Assembly (NCBI GenBank): GCA_902783705.1 | Contig: CACZSA010000131.1 | Location: 1-5,436 of the forward strand | Length of the DNA stretch: 5,436 nt | Origin: an uncultured Ruminococcus sp. | GTDB taxonomy: Bacteria; Bacillota; Clostridia; Oscillospirales; CAG-272 | Direction: 5' to 3' | In this document: positions 5,050 to 5,436 of the stretch, one piece after another | Numbering within the stretch: position 1 is the first letter of the stretch | Layout: every line of letters starts with the position of its first letter | Notes under the pieces: model-generated | Told to the model about the DNA's origin: nothing | The model's input: only the letters and a program-made list of their open reading frames with translations | Database searches by the model: none | Position numbers and translations under genes: made by a program

Positions 5050-5436
5050 ATGGCTGAATTCAGAGTCGGCGTCATCGGTCTTGGCGGCCGCGGCATGGGA
5101 CACATCCACGGCATTCTCACCGAACGGGACGACACCGTTATCACCGCCGTCTGCGACACATACGAGGACCGCTGCGCCAAGGCGGCTCAGTACTGCAGGG
5201 ATAAGAAAAACTGGGACGTGGCGACCACCACCGACTACCGCGCGCTCATCGAACGCGACGACGTGGACGTGGTCTGCATCTTCTCCGCGTGGGAAAACCA
5301 CATCCCCGCGGCGATCTACGCGATGAACTGCGGCAAGCAGGTGGCGACTGAGGTCGGCGGCGCGTATTCGATCGAGGACTGCTGGTCCCTCGTCGAGACC
5401 TACGAGCGCACCCGCATCCACTGCATGATGCTCGAG
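5050..5436 (+). CDS. Gfo/Idh/MocA-family NAD(P)-dependent oxidoreductase (GH109-like branch), C-terminus cut by window edge
   Basis: The family binds NAD(P) and oxidises or reduces sugars and cyclitols; one branch (GH109) uses NAD transiently to cleave glycosides. The 129 visible residues are the N-terminal Rossmann domain: VGVIGLGGRG at 6-15 is the GxGxxG dinucleotide loop, and AVCDTYEDR at 33-41 ends the second strand, with the acidic D36 suggesting NAD rather than NADP. CIFSAWENHIPAAIYAMNCGKQVATE at 76-101 covers the segment leading to the usual EKP motif. Here that motif reads EVGG (E101-G104), so the customary lysine is absent. The following SIEDCWSLVETYER and terminal HCMMLE closely resemble the branch with EVPA and HCMMLEN that includes GH109-like proteins. 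It has no signal peptide. The gene is divergent from the glycosidase operon and shares its control region, which suggests a joint sugar substrate. Most of the substrate-binding domain is outside the window, so its reaction cannot be assigned. Confidence 0.9.
   Translation, partial: MAEFRVGVIGLGGRGMGHIHGILTERDDTVITAVCDTYEDRCAKAAQYCRDKKNWDVATTTDYRALIERDDVDVVCIFSAWENHIPAAIYAMNCGKQVATEVGGAYSIEDCWSLVETYERTRIHCMMLE

Noticed and set aside
4800..5421. Minus-strand open frames (4800-5180 and 4951-5421) across the intergenic region and oxidoreductase gene
   Set aside because: They run through both promoters and antisense to a clear Rossmann-fold gene, with no recognisable protein features.

Overview
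The window is a GC-rich bacterial carbohydrate-utilisation locus with very little non-coding DNA. Strong AGGAGG-type ribosome binding sites, near-consensus sigma-70/sigma-A promoters with 17-bp spacers, and the protein families suggest a GC-rich Firmicute (Clostridia-like), perhaps from a gut or another fibre-degrading community. This taxonomic guess is an inference from sequence style only.

Layout. Most of the window (4825 down to 1) is one minus-strand operon of four genes, in transcription order: a small DUF3237-family protein (4825-4406), a large GH9-family glycoside hydrolase (4409-2079), a NagB-family glucosamine-6-phosphate deaminase/isomerase homologue (2076-1336), and a GH43-family glycoside hydrolase (1325-1) whose C-terminus runs off the left edge. 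The junctions are a 4-bp ATGA overlap, a 2-bp gap and a 10-bp gap. Each downstream ribosome binding site lies in the end of the preceding gene, so translation is probably coupled. A 224-bp intergenic region (4826-5049) holds two divergent promoters. One drives the operon leftward. The other drives a Gfo/Idh/MocA-family NAD(P)-dependent oxidoreductase rightward from 5050; that gene is cut by the right edge. The region also holds a tandem 7-mer and two short dyads that could be regulator sites.

How the genes may work together. Neither glycosidase starts with a signal peptide, so both should act in the cytoplasm on imported oligosaccharides. GH43 would remove pentosyl residues (xylose or arabinose). 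The GH9 protein belongs to a divergent branch whose C-terminal active-site region differs from classical endoglucanases. The NagB homologue between them suggests that an amino sugar is released and catabolised, but it has Gln at the position of a catalytic Glu, so its reaction is uncertain. The oxidoreductase resembles the Gfo/Idh/MocA branch that includes GH109 and lacks the usual EKP lysine, so an NAD-dependent glycosidase or sugar-oxidising role is possible. No transporter, regulator or sugar kinase lies in the window. The only stretch without a gene is 4826-5049.
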